Origin: Tilletia caries
Taxonomy: Eukaryota > Basidiomycota > Exobasidiomycetes > Tilletiales > Tilletiaceae
Direction: 5' to 3'
Assembly (NCBI GenBank): GCA_032718865.1
Contig: JALUTQ010000024.1
Coordinates: 605,501 to 669,500, forward strand
Length of the DNA stretch: 64,000 nucleotides
Below the pieces are notes generated by a model, which saw only the letters and a list, made by a program, of their open reading frames with translations, was not told the DNA's origin and did not search any database. Every line of letters starts with the position of its first letter. The first letter of the stretch is position 1. Position numbers and translations under genes: made by a program. Of the stretch, positions 39,924 to 54,450 are shown one piece after another.

Positions 39924-41197
39924 ATGTCAGGCTACACCCTCTCCATCATCGCCTGCGGGACGATGGGCCAGGCCATCATCTCCGGTGTCATACAAGCCCA
40001 GCACGAGTCCCTCCAACAGGTCGAAGCCGCCGCCCTGCAGCGCGAAGCCCGCAGCCGGACAACGAGTGGACATGCTTCCCCCACTACCGCCACGCCCCTG
40101 AGCCACCCAGCCGTCTCGGCCCTCCAAGCACAGGAGGGCTCCTCCTCAACCTCCCCCGCTACCGCCGTCGCAGGCGGACTCTCAGCCTCTCAGCTGACAG
40201 AGGAGGACGACGAAGGCAACCCAACCTCCGTCCTGCCCTCCCGCTACCTCTGCACCGTCTCTCGCCCCGAATCCGTCAAGAAACTCCGTTCCGCACTCAA
40301 GCCCGTGTCCTCCCTGCTCCCTGACCCCGCCGGCCAGCTCACCCTGCTCGGCGGGAGCGGATCCAACGTGCGCGCGGCGCAAGAGGGGGACGTCGTGCTT
40401 CTCTGCTGCAAGCCTAATATGGTGAAGGATATCTTGGCGGAGGAAGGCATGCGGGAGGCGTTGAAGGGCAAGCTCGTTGTTTCCATCTGTGCTGGGCTGA
40501 GGATAGCCCAGATCGAGGCTTGGCTCGATGTTGCAGGCGGCACCAAGGTCGTTCGCGCCATGCCCAACACGCCGAGTAAGGTGCGTCTTTTTCTCTCCAT
40601 CCTCGCTTTTATGGGTCCGCATTTCACACGTGTACTGACTGAGCTGCATGAACGGACAGATCCGAGAAGGCATGACCGTAGTCACTCCCCTGCCCCCCTC
40701 CTCCAGTCCTCTCGACAAGGCGATACTTCTCGCCCTGTTCACCTCCGTCGGACGGTGCCGCATACTGGAGGAGAAGCACTTCGACGCCTGCACGGCGCTC
40801 GCAGGCTCCGGTCCTGCCTTTGCCTGTGTCTTCCTCGAAGCCATGGCCGACGGTGGTGTGATGATGGGTCTTCCCCGAGCCGAGGCTCTCGAATTGGCAG
40901 CGCAGGGTGAGTCTCATGGCCTCTCCTTCTCACAATTGCCAGCTAGGTAGAATTACTCATCATATTCGAGCCTGTTTCAAACCTGGCTCTCCTGTAGCGA
41001 TGCAAGGTGCAGCTCGAATGGTACTGCAGACGTCCACCCACCCTGCCGCGCTGAAGGACAGCGTCACGACACCGGGCGGGTGCACGATTGCCGGTCTGCT
41101 CAACCTCGAAGACGGGAAGGTGCGCTCGACAGTGGCGCGGACGATCCAGGCTGCAACTGAACATGCGTCGGGCCTTGGTCAAACGAAGAAGAACTGA
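39924..41197 (+). CDS. PRO3: Pyrroline-5-carboxylate reductase
   Basis: Exons 39924-40580, 40660-40906 and 40998-41197 (phases 0 and 1), 367 residues. Last step of proline synthesis: NAD(P)H-dependent reduction of pyrroline-5-carboxylate. Dinucleotide site at the start (IIACGTMGQAIISG), then DVVLLCCKPNMVKDIL, KLVVSICAGLRIAQIEAWL and VVRAMPNTPSK (substrate/NADP loop). Exon 2 has HFDACTALAGSGPAFACVFLEAMADGGVMMGLPR, and exon 3 the P5CR signature HPAALKDSVTTPGGCTIAGL. The order and residues are typical of the family (usual length 270-320). The excess length comes from a Ser/Ala/Gln-rich insertion of about 70 residues (about 30-100) between the first beta-alpha unit and the next strand of the Rossmann fold. 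Confidence 0.95.
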
Positions 41198-42217
41198 GCT
41201 GCCGTCTCCTTTGCCATGTCTGTTTCTAGTTCCTGTCTATGTACGCTTGCTCAAGGATGATAGCTTATGGGAGTCAATCGCTCTTTCACCACAAGGAACC
41301 AGCTCGAGTTCTGTGTGCATGTCTGAATAGCATTCAAGAAGGAAGTCTACAGCATACATGCAATGAAGGTTGGAAGAATGTAGGTCCAACGCAGCCGGCC
41401 CTGCCCGGCACTACGTCTTTTGTAAACTCAACGTAGGACAAACAGGGCGGACCGAGTCGCCTTCCACCGCCGATCTTGGAGGAAAAGAAAAAGGGACGGG
41501 ATGCAACTTGTTGGTATTGGAACTTCTCCCGTAGGGGAGACTGATCTTGGAGCCGTTCAGGAACCGCATGGCTGAGGAGCAGGAAGTTTTGCATAACCCC
41601 TGCTCTCGCCAGTTGGGCAGAAATGGCTTCGAGGGAGGGAGGGAGGGAGGGAGGGAGGGGACAGAAGGAAGGGAGGGAGGGGAGAGGGAAGGAGCTAGAA
41701 GAAGGTCAGCGGAGGGGGGGAAGAAAGCTGTGCGCCGCATGCATGCAAAGCAGAAGGCATCAGCAGCACCAGGTCAAAGTGAAGCCATCAAATGCCCCCA
41801 TACCAGGAACATCATTTCTTCGGCGTGTGTGCGCATTGGCGGATGTGGATGTCGTCTTGCAGAAGTTGAGAGAAGTTGGAAGAAAAATTTTGACTTGAGG
41901 AGGCTTCGGGCTCCGGGCCGATGTGCCGCCTTGCGCGCCTCAACCAACACTGCGGGAAGAAGCTCGAGGCTCGAGCACAGATATCCAAACTCCCACCCAC
42001 CATACTGCAACCGACGCGCACCCCAGGAGCAAGCCCAGCACGTAGCAGGAACAGCAGAGCAGACCGCGCTTCGAACATCCCATCGGTTTCCCTCCCCAAC
42101 GGTGTCCCATCTGATCTCCCACTGGTTTTCCGGATCGAGGCAAGGTCCCAATTTAAGAGCAAACAGCAACAGCCCAACTCCCCGTCTTCTTCCCTCGCAA
42201 AGTCGAATTCCACGAGC
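41198..42217. other. Intergenic region with (GGGA)n tract
   Basis: 1.02 kb. A (GGGA)n run at 41631-41660 sits in a purine-rich strand (41630-41725). An open frame reading into the dynein light chain ORF from 41921 is discounted because the family N-terminus begins after 42218. No other gene is seen. Confidence 0.45.
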
Positions 42218-42799
42218 ATGTCTGCCACCAACGACTCCCTCCTAGGCTCCGGACCTCAACCGAGCGGTGCCTCCACCAGCAGTGCCTCCACCGCCGGCGT
42301 AGCAGGGCTCGGAGCCGGCAGCGCGGGTGCACCACCACCACAACCACAACAACAACAGTCGGCTGTGATCAAGAACGTCGACATGACGGAGGAGATGCAG
42401 AAGAGTGTTATTGAGATTGCTGCTGCGGCGTTGAACCAGTTCAGCGTGGAGAAGGACGTGGCTGCGCATGTGAAGCGGACGCTGGATACCCAGTTCGGCC
42501 CTACATGGCACGCGGTGGTGGGCAAGAACTATGGCTCGTATGTCACGCACGGTGAGTTCCGGCACGACTTTGCGTTGCGCAATTTTCTTGCACCTTTCTG
42601 CGTACGCTTGGGAAACTGACGCCGGTGGGGGTTCGTTCTCCTCCCGATACTGTTCGCAGAGACACGGCACTTCATCTACTTCTGTGAGTCAAATGTAGAT
42701 CATAAGTTCTGCCTGCATCATACAGTTTGCTGAACCTGATTCTTACACATGTAACTTGCAGACATCGGTCCCATGGCCTTCCTCCTCTGGCGAGCATGA
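42218..42799 (+). CDS. Dynein light chain, LC8 type
   Basis: Exons 42218-42551, 42660-42683 (24-bp microexon) and 42762-42799, 131 residues. LC8 is a small dimeric hub protein bound to dynein intermediate chain and many other partners. The core is complete: SAVIKNVDMTEEMQKSV, then [55 protein letters not shown]. The microexon codes ETRHFIYF, a core strand, so its inclusion is certain. A Ser/Gly/Gln/Pro-rich N-terminal extension of about 45 residues is added to the usual 85-90. The ATG context is CGAGCATGTC. Confidence 0.95.
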
Positions 42800-44256
42800 A
42801 GAGATTCGCTACGGAGATGGACGACCTGTTCGGGGAGACCGCATACAACCGCATTTACACCCGCCTTTCCATCCCAAGACTGAACCGACATCTTCGTCCC
42901 ACAAGCGTCACCGACCACCTCCTCCCCTTCTCCATTCAGATACTTGCGAGAATACACTACATTCTATCACGATCGGGCCCGCCGCTACTTCCAAGGTACG
43001 ACCGGCATGGGCGAAAAGGTGCCGAATGTTCCCCATTTCGATTCACCGCCGTATCCGACAGCCGACAGGTTCGCCATTGGCGCCTCGGTATGGAGGCACA
43101 TCAGCAAGTCCAGCATTGACGAACATCGTCTCCTCAGGGCCTCGTACAGCGCGTTCTGCTGGCCTCGCCGTTCTCACTCCCGCATACACGTTTTTCAACG
43201 ACATATTCCCGACCCTGTCACCTCTCTCACGATTCTCACCTGCCTCAATCAATAATCAGCTCTGTCGATCCTTTTTTCAGCAAGATCCACGTCTTCATTG
43301 TCACCTCATGCAAAGACGGCGAGAAGACTCGAGGGCCTCTCTCGCGTCTTGACCTGCCGGTTGAGGACCGAGGTTGAGCTGGGATTCGACATTTACTTGC
43401 TCGATGAACTGCACGTACCATTGCACCTGGATCGCAGTTGCACCACCTTGGATAATGACATGGAGAGGCCAAACATTAGACTAGATACATAATGAGGACG
43501 AGGTGAGGAGACTCTCGTCTGTGGAACTGCGACAGAATTTTACCTTTGCGCTTCCCCTGCTTTGGCGGGCTCACTCAACCAGGACAGCACCGTCCGCCGT
43601 CCGCCTGAGCCAGGGTGAGCGTACAACATGTCGCTTCGAGCAAGGCGACAACTGTTCAAGCGATTCAAGCCCCATGAGAGGCGTGATTCGAAGGGAGAGA
43701 CGTGGTGTTGTGTCGAATTCATGCAGGTGTTCATTTGGTTCGGAGAGCGCACCACAGTCCACAGATAGAATCCCCCTCGCAATCGCAGTCGCCCATCCAT
43801 ACATAGCCTGTAATCGCTTCCCACTGCCCCCCTCCTGGACTCGGACGCGTCCCACGCTGCTGTTGCTTCTGTTCGTCGTCTCCTGAGCTCCTGAGCTCGG
43901 CTCCATCGATTTCCAGTCTGATCAGTTGACAGGCCGGTCGACTGGGCGCGCAAAACCGAAGCCAATCCTCGAATCTCATCCCGCCCACCAGTAACCAGTA
44001 ACCACACCCGCGTCCGCGTCTCCCTTTCCCTCCCTCTGCCACGCCCCCAGCTCGTCCTCGATCGCGCGCCCGCAAGTCTCAACAGTGCAGGAGTCGCACC
44101 ACCCGCACCTCGTACAGATTGCACCGTGCACATTACCCCTCCAGACCTCATCGAGACCCGGCGCCTCCGTCGACAACCAAGCCCTTTGTCCCACCCCTCA
44201 CAACCCCCTCTGCCCGCACCTCACCCAACGCCCCCGCCCCCGCCGCAGCCGCAGCC
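42800..44256. other. 3' flank of the LC8 gene and upstream region of the PAK gene
   Basis: 1.46 kb. Several overlapping ORFs of 100-200 codons occur on both strands, but none has a recognisable motif and they overlap in conflicting frames. The last 250 bp is C-rich (CCCCCGCCCCCG before the ATG at 44257). Treated as UTR/promoter. Confidence 0.45.
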
Positions 44257-47441
<3,185 letters not shown>

Positions 47442-49074
47442 AGCATGAGCCTTGCTTGCTGGCCGGCCCTCCAAACTTGCCTCAGTCCATGCTCTCCCGC
47501 TTCGACTCCCTCCGTTTTCGACTTTTTTCCTCTCAACGACATTTTTCTTTTCTTCGTGCCTCCCCATTTGGCGTTCCGAGCTGCCCGGTCTTCGCTCTGC
47601 TTCAAGCTCCATCACGACCAGTCTTTCTTTTCCCTCGTTCTGCTCCTTCGATCATTCCCTCCGGCCCTTCATCTCAATTGCTTTTCCTTCTCCCTTTTCT
47701 TCTTCTCTCTCAACTCTTCTTTTCCTGTCGACATTGTTGTGGCGGCCGACGTGCGTGGATGGCGGGGTGCAAAGTCCAGGATTGTCCGACCTACATCCTC
47801 CCAGAGGCGACGGGACTTCAGGAGGAAGGGACCCACGACGGCAACTTGGACTCCGTGGACGACCTACGGCGAACATTGGGCATCTAGCTCTACTGCGGGA
47901 GAAAGCGACACCAAAGCCCTTTCTCCCTTCCTGGCGTACAGAAAAGCGCCGTCATTTTGCGAGGCCTGCACTTCGCGCCCTTCCAGCACCATCCACGATC
48001 GACGACGGAGATGAGCTTAACCATCAAGAATGTATTTCCTTATTCTCCCGTCCCGACGCGCCAAATCGAGTCTCCTCACGCCCCCATTCGGTTCTTCTAT
48101 CGAACTTCGCCTACGGCCCTTCGACTCCCCATGTCATCTTCACGTCTCTTCTCCGCCCCATGTCTTCCAACACCTGATCTCAGATTCCCATCTTCCAGAG
48201 CACCGAATAGGACGAAACGTGGGGGTCTATTTCCCCCCTCTATCGCGAACCTGCCCTTCGAGCCAGATCCGTCCAAGACATTCGGCGCGGGTCTGCCCAA
48301 AAAGGCTGGTTCGGGTGAACATCCTCACAGCACTGCTTGTACGAAGTCGATGATGAGCGAGATTAGACGCGTTAACGAGGGGCTCGCACCGCTCCTCCGC
48401 CACCGCCAAAGGATCCAGATTATTCCCTCTCAAGGTCCCACCCCTCTTCCCATCCTTTTCCCTATCCTTTACCTCGCTCGTCATCTTTTTCCTCCTTCTC
48501 CAGCTGTGCCTTTGCCGGCTTTAGGGCGTGTCTCACTACCTGTCCGCTTGACGTTTGGCCCTTCTCGACCCCCCGTGTGCCTGGCTCTCTCGATCTTCAC
48601 TCTTCCCCACTTTGGCACTTTGTCGATATCTCTTCCTTTCTTTCTCCCTCGTCTTCTTCTTTCTTTTCTTTCTTCCAACGCGAACAATACAACATCCCAT
48701 CACCTCAGAAGATGGCGTGCATCTTTGAGCATGGGTGCGAAGGGACTGTGGTTGATGATGATGGAGATAAGGGACTGCGGTTGATGATGATGATGATGGT
48801 GATCTACGGCGGGACAGCCCGCGATGAGGCCCGGTATTGGTTGCGAATGTGGTGATACAGATGTGTGGGAATCTTGATGTGCGAATGCTGCGAGGTGTAT
48901 CTGGTCTTCAAAAGAGGCAGATAAAGTGGTGACGTGTTACGTGTAAAAAGGCGGGCGGAAGCGCTGAGATTTGAGCGTTGGGGCCGATGTGGAAGTCGAT
49001 TGAGAAAGCTGTAGAGGCGTGAGAGAGGCAAAGTTCGTGGCGAGCGGGAAAGCTGGAAGTCGAGACAGGGAAGA
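47442..49074. other. Intergenic region, long pyrimidine-rich stretch
   Basis: 1.63 kb, strongly CT-biased on the plus strand from 47480 to 48710. A 275-codon frame (47957-48784) exists but its Phe/Pro/Ser/Leu content mirrors the CT bias and it has no motif, so it is not called. A GATGAT run sits at 48780-48800. Confidence 0.45.
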
Positions 49075-50195
49075 TCAGGACGAATCCTCAGAGTCTTCCC
49101 CGTCGCCGTCGTTGCCCATTGCAAATTTTTGCAAATCCTCGATAACGTCTTGTGCGACATCGTCCTTCGCGTTGGCTTTCTTTGAGAAGTAGCTTTTGGA
49201 GACGAAGAGCTGGCCATTGAACAGGCATCGTCCTTGATAGAGCTCTTTCGTCCCGAGGTGTCTGTGGTTGAGCGAAGAAACCGACCCAAAGAAGCAACAA
49301 CCCTTCAGTCAGCATGCGTAATAGTGAGCCCATTCTCCATGGCATTTTTTGATTTGTGGGCACTCAACCTGTTAGCCTCTTGGAACTTGAACGTGAATTC
49401 AGGTTTATTGAATCCGAGCCACTGCGCGAGTTCGTTGAGCGTCTTGCTTGCGGGAGCGTTTTCGTCTATGGTGTACGTAGCTTTCTTTGCGAGTTTCCGC
49501 TTCTTCTTCTTGTTATTCGGTCCTCCGCTTGTGTCTGCGTCGTCGGCTTCTATTCGAGAGGTGTCGGGCCTTGGCGCAGGCTTGGAAGAAGCTGAGGCTG
49601 GTGTCTGGGGCGTAGATCCGTTCGAGTCGCCTGTCGCCGTCGTTCCGTTCTGATTGTTCTTCTTCTTTTTCTTGCTCTTCTTACCGCCCGTAGCAGTCTG
49701 GGCCGCGGCCGCCTTGAGGGCAAGGTCCTTTTCGGCCTGCGCTTTAGCTCGGGAGGACATGACGCTGTCCCAGTCGGCCAGATACGTCTGTAGGGGCACC
49801 AGGCCGATCCCTGCAAGCGCATTCTCGAGCACATCTTCCGGATCTTCGTCGCCGTCGTCATCCATCTCGGCGTCAACTGTTGCGTGCCTGGTTCTTGCGG
49901 AGCTTGGAGGTCCATCGAAGCCATCGAGCATCGCTTCGTCGTCCTCGTCCTCGTTGTCATCGTCGATGGGCAGCATGCCTGGTCTCGCGGGAAGCTCGTC
50001 TTCGTCGGAATCGTTCGTCAGATCGATATAATCTGTTGCTGTGTTCGAGCCGGCATCTTGCTGTTGAGGTTGTGCCAGCAGTCTGCTCGAGCCTGAGCCG
50101 TGCCCAAAGTCGCGCCTGTCTTGGTGATGATACGAAGCGCTGCTCGAGCTTGCCGTGGCAGCCGCCGCCATGGAAGCGCTGTGCATGTGTGCCAT
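49075..50195 (-). CDS. Double-stranded RNA-binding domain protein
   Basis: Exons 50195-49369 and 49261-49075, 337 residues. The donor is AACAG|GTTGAG and the acceptor CCACAG (phase 2). This joins the two halves of a dsRBD at the C-terminus: LNELAQWLGFNKPEFTFKFQEANR then HLGTKELYQGRCLFNGQLFVSKSYFSKKANAKDDVAQDVIEDLQKFA. The helix-strands-SKKxAK-helix order is typical of a dsRBD; reading through the intron instead loses the second half. The N-terminus is Ala/Ser-rich with an acidic TDYIDLTNDSDEDE patch that resembles a SUMO-interaction motif (inference), and the middle has a Lys-rich nuclear-localisation-like run (KKSKKKKK). The start could be 50234. No specific family name is recognised. Confidence 0.75.
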
Positions 50196-50397
50196 CCTGC
50201 ATAGGTCTTGTCCCTGGGAATGCCTTGGCCTCATCAAGCTCCTCCTCGCCCTCGAGGACAGCGAACTCGACAACGGCAACGCTCGGAGCCTTTTTCCGCG
50301 CTTTGAGAATCTCCGAAGAAGGGAGGTCAGCGGTCAGCTTGTGTCTGTGCCATCAACGCGTCCACCGCGCCCCGAGGAAGGAAGGAAAGGGAACGCG
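50196..50397. promoter_or_regulatory. Divergent promoter of the dsRBD gene and SSL1
   Basis: About 200 bp between opposite start codons, rich in CTC/CGAGG words. No TATA box. The short spacing suggests shared regulation. Confidence 0.4.
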
Positions 50398-52449
50398 ATG
50401 CCGCGCCGTGATGAGGACGCGTACGTAGACAAAGCCGGGCCCGAGAACGACCCGGACGAGTTCGATGACTTCCTAGACGACGACGACTCGGGCGATGACT
50501 ACCAGCATCGGAGCGGGCCCGCCGGACGATCATCTCGACCACGCAGAGCACCTGGCAACGCCCTGGCTTCCTCCAGCAGGTTGCCCTCCGCATCGGCTTC
50601 GAATGCACGCCGGGCCGGGCTTAGAGCCGACGAAGCAGAGGAACGCAAGCGGCGGGACCGGGCCAAGAAGGCGGCCAAGTCGGGCGGTGGAGGAGCATCC
50701 TATCGCTGGGAGGCGACCTACAAGCGCAGCTGGGATGCCGTACATGAGGATGAGAGCGGCAGTCTGACGGGAACGATCCAGAACCTGGTCGATGCGAACA
50801 AGCGGAGGAGGTGAGTTTACATGCTGGCTGAATCCTCGTGCTGCGCAAGGCTGATCAGTGCATTTGTCACACTTTCGCAGGACCTTGCGGAACGAAGCTC
50901 CTGTCCAACGAGGGATCATACGACACCTCGTCCTGATCCTTGATCTGAGCGAAGCCATGCTGGAGAAGGATATGCGGCCAAATCGGTGTGTATTTGCCGC
51001 GCATACAGTCATGCATGCCTCGTACTGATCACAGTTCGGCTCTGTTTGCAGATGGGATCTGTCACTACAATTCTCTAGGGAATTTGTGAACGAGTACTTT
51101 GATCAAAATCCGATCGGTCAGCTGGCCGTTCTTGCAACGCGTGACGGTATCGCAGAGAGGATCATTCCCATGGGAGGTGAGTTGCCCTCCGTATAGCTTT
51201 CTGACGATTGTGTCGCTGATCATAGTTATGTTCTGTCCAGGTAACACGATGGACCACGTCACCACCTTGAGCAACAAACGTCGCTTCGAGCCCCGGGGAG
51301 AGCCAAGTTTACAGAACGCTCTTGAGATGGCTCGCTCAAGTCTTTCGTGAGCATCGACGCACAGGCCAAATGTCTCACTTTGCATAAGGAATCTATGTTG
51401 ACCAAACAATCTCCAACTACAGTCACCTGCCTGCTTCGAACTCTCGTGAAGTCCTCATAATCTTCGGCTCCCTCACCACATCTGACCCAGGCAACATCCA
51501 CGACACAATGTCTGCCCTCAAACACGACAATGTGCGGGTCAACATCGTCAGTCTGGCCGCCGAAATGAAGATCTGCAAAGAGATCTGTACCCAGACTGGC
51601 GGCACATTCGGCGTGGCACTTAATGAGGGTCACTTCCGCGACCTTCTCTTTCAGCTCGTACCTCCACCCGAAGTCGAGGGAAAGAACAAGGCGAAACGGA
51701 AGAAGAAGAAGCCAAGATTGGATCCAACAAATGGAGACGGCGGAGCCCACGGTGATACGACCGAAGGCGCGGATGACGGCGACGATGACGAAGAAGATAA
51801 CGAAAACATGGCCGATCTAATGCAGATGGGCTTCCCACTCCGCTTACCTGGCAGCGCCCCCATGACGCTCTGCTCTTGTCACTCCAAGCTGCGATCGACT
51901 GGATACCTGTGCCCACGGTGTGGCGCCAAGATGTGCGAGGTACCTACGGATTGTCCAATCTGCGGATTGACGATCGTCATGAGCACCCATTTGGCCAGGA
52001 GTTACCATCATCTATTTCCCGTGCCCAACTTCGCTGCCAAAGAGTGGTCAAGGTGAGCAGAGGCCACACTTTTTCATCCCTTTCTCTCGCTTTTCTCGTC
52101 CTCCCGATGTTCATGAATGCTCACAGCGGCCTTGTGTGCATACTTCCCTCACAGCGTGGTCCGGGACAGCGAAGATGCCTGCTTCTCATGTGCAATTCCC
52201 TTTCCGTCCAAGCCACGATCTCAAGCTCGATCGCAAGCACCGGCGAACGGCGCGTCCTCGACCTCAACCTCGCAAGCACGTCCATCAGGCGCACGAGCTC
52301 AGGCGAAGGATAAAGGGAAGGAGCAACAACCGGCTGTGCTGGCAGAGTCGGGTCGGTATGCTTGCGAACGGTGTGGAAACGACTTTTGTCTGGACTGCGA
52401 CGCCTTCATCCACGAGCACTTGCATCTGTGTCCTGGCTGTGGGGAATAG
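50398..52449 (+). CDS. SSL1: TFIIH core subunit SSL1 (p44)
   Basis: Exons 50398-50810, 50881-50985, 51052-51176, 51241-51346, 51423-52052 and 52155-52449; 557 residues. SSL1/GTF2H2 is a core TFIIH subunit that binds and stimulates the XPD/RAD3 helicase in transcription and nucleotide-excision repair. After an acidic/basic N-terminus comes YRWEATYKRSWDAVHED, then the vWA-like domain: RGIIRHLVLILDLSEAMLEKDMRPN, QFSREFVNEYFDQNPIGQLAVL, SREVLIIFGSLTTSDPG and AAEMKICKEICTQTGGTFGVALNE. The zinc part follows: GYLCPRCGAKMCEVPTDCPICGLTIVMSTHLARSYHHLFP and the C4 ring CERCGNDFCLDCDAFIHEHLHLCPGC. Acceptor 52154 is required for exon 6; the nearer AG at 52126 leads to the wrong frame. The gene ends only a few dozen bases before rearranged DNA. 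Confidence 0.95.
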
Positions 52450-52462
52450 AGAATCTTCAATG

Positions 52463-52530
52463 AGATGACACTCTTTCAGAAAAGGGTCATATTTCCTTAT
52501 TGCCTAGGGCCTAGGATCGCGGGAGGGGTT
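52463..52530 (+). repeat. Fragment of the collagen-like gene 3' flank (first half)
   Basis: CACTCTTTCAG, then TCATATTTCCTTATTGCC and GGATCGCGGGAGGGG match the flank at 61830-61890 (and, reversed, 31800-31860). It contains a 7-bp tandem duplication (GCCTAGG twice) absent from the other copies, and breaks off exactly where the palindrome arm starts. The SSL1 3' end runs straight into it. Confidence 0.75.
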
Positions 52531-52662
52531 TACACTCTTGGCCAAAGTCGAGGTCCTCGCCGAGCGCGGCTGGCCAATCTGTGACGCTGGAGCAGCCATC
52601 GCTGACCCTGCGCTGGCCGCCGGCTTGTTAGGCAGAGAAGCGCGATTGCGATCTTCTGACAT
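52504..52662 (-). pseudogene. Truncated first exon of a coiled-coil gene, left palindrome arm
   Basis: ATG at 52660-52662 opens MSEDRNRASLPNKPAAS and continues to ARTSTLAK, where the palindrome arm ends; the frame then runs 10 codons into the flank fragment and stops at 52504. The right arm holds the same start (57034) attached to more of the gene. The left copy differs by an intact frame through GSAMAAPASQIGQPR, where the right copy has lost bases. Confidence 0.65.
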
Positions 52663-54450
52663 GGAATTGCACAGTAGTTGCGTGGGTAATGCGCCCGCGG
52701 GGCAAGGACTTGGAGATGATGGTTCTGCGCCATCTCATCCTCGATCTCATCGTCGTTCATGGCGGGAAAGAATCCAAAATCTCCGCGTCGCCATCGTGAT
52801 CGTCATCGCCGTCACCATGAAAGATGTCGTCGGCGCGCACAAGGACAGTTCAGGCAAACGAAGGAGGAGTTGACAGAGACATAGCTGAATTGCAAAGTAA
52901 GGTCTAAAGATACATGATGGGAAGAAAGATGACTGCACAACCGAAAAGCATGTGCACCTTGGCGAGGTCGCGAGTTGTGTTCGTTGCTCGGGGTGGTGGA
53001 AGCGGTGGAGAGCGAGGGGACTCGACATGGTGCGATGAGGCGACGAGGTCGGGATGCGAGGATGTCGGAAGGCAAAGAGGGCGAGGGCGACGGCGACGGC
53101 GACGGCGACGGCGTCGGAGAGGGGAGAAGAGGTTGAAGCGTTGGAGGGCAAAATGAGTCGAAGGAGAAGTCGTAGCGAAAAGGCAGCAGAGAGAAAGAGA
53201 AGAAGTCATTGTGATCAGTATGAGAGTCCGAAGTGGAAGAAGGTGAGGGAGCCGAGAAAACTCACCCCTTGCGGGTCCGCGCTCTTCTCCTCGCCATCCT
53301 CAAAATAGGGGGCCAAGGCGCATCAGAGCAAGCTCCGAATTGCCCAGCGGCGGGTAGGTCATCAGAGAAGAGCGGAATAAGGAACCAAGAGCCCCCCGAG
53401 CCATGGTTCCCTGCCTCCAACCCCGTCCGCCACATCCCCCTCCTCAAGTAATCGACCGCCGTCACCGACCAGGCCCGGCTTCCCTCGGCCAACTCCGTCC
53501 CACTAACCCAACTACGCTGCCAAGTAGAGCTCGTTCCCAGCCACACTCGCCTCTTGCCCTCCGCGGACCCCGGCCGCCACCCCCCACGGGGGCAGACCAG
53601 GGGTGGACAAGGATTGAGATGCTTGGCGTCGTAGTGGGCGTCGTGGGTTGGCGGTAGTTGGTCGAGCGTTCGCAAGACCTGATGGTAGCAGCGGTCAAAA
53701 ACCTAAAGAGGGGAGTGTGACAGGCGAAGAAGAAGGTAAGAAGAAAAAAATTTGATGAAAAGATGGGGAAAGAAGGGAAAGGGGGACAAATCAGCGTCTG
53801 GAGGCCCTCCTTTTATGCCTTTTCCCGTCCGTTGAATGACCTGTTTCGACGGTGCTTCAGAAACAGAATCTTCGACTGTGTCGTGTTCTGAGGAGGAGAG
53901 GGGCGATCGGACGCTGAGACCAGCTGGGCGCTTTGCTGGCGCCTGGCGGGAGTCGGGACGAGGAAAGGTAAAAGACGAGTTCCCATCGCAGGTCGGGCGT
54001 GCGATCCAGTACGGTGCCTTGCCCTTAGCCCACGCGTTCCTGTGAGAGCCCCGTGTTACCGGCAGGGCGCCAAGGCAAGAGGACCAGAGGCAGGGTGCTG
54101 ACAGGCCCTTCGGAACGAGCGAATGGTGAAATCGTTTCGCTGTCAATCGAGGATCCAGGAGCTGTTACTGGAAAAAGAAGGAGAGTCAACAAGAAGGAGG
54201 AAGCGATAGGCAGTCAGCACCCGTATGCAGACGCAAGATGTGCATTCGAGACTCGGCAGTGCGGAATGGATGCAATCAGAAAGGAGCGCACAGGCTCGAG
54301 GTGTGCTGCGAGGAGTGAATGCTGTGATCATGAGCCATGAGGCAGAAGGGCAAAGAAGGCAGCGAGGCAGGGAGAAAGGAAAGCAGGAGGGGATGATCAG
54401 CTGCCGATTGTCGTGCATGCCGTTTCCTTCCGGTCGCACCTGTCGCACAC
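52537..54450. repeat. Left arm of ~1.91-kb palindrome
   Basis: Near-identical reverse complement of 55245-57158. Recognisable paired landmarks: TTGGCCAAAGTCGAG (outer end), the GGCGAC hexamer run at 53086-53112, the TTTTATGCC TATA-like box at 53811, and GGTCGCACCTGTCGCAC (inner end). Differences are single-base indels and point changes; none preserves a shared long frame, so most of the arm reads as non-coding promoter/leader DNA of the outward-facing coiled-coil exon. Confidence 0.92.

Noticed and set aside
41921..42619. 232-codon frame continuing upstream of the LC8 gene
   Set aside because: The family N-terminus begins after 42218; upstream residues are low complexity and no splice evidence supports them.
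42756..43352. Frames of 100-200 codons after the LC8 gene
   Set aside because: Conflicting overlapping frames without motifs; best read as 3' UTR.
47957..48784. 275-codon frame downstream of the PAK gene
   Set aside because: Amino acid content simply reflects the CT-rich strand; no recognisable domain and other frames are equally open.
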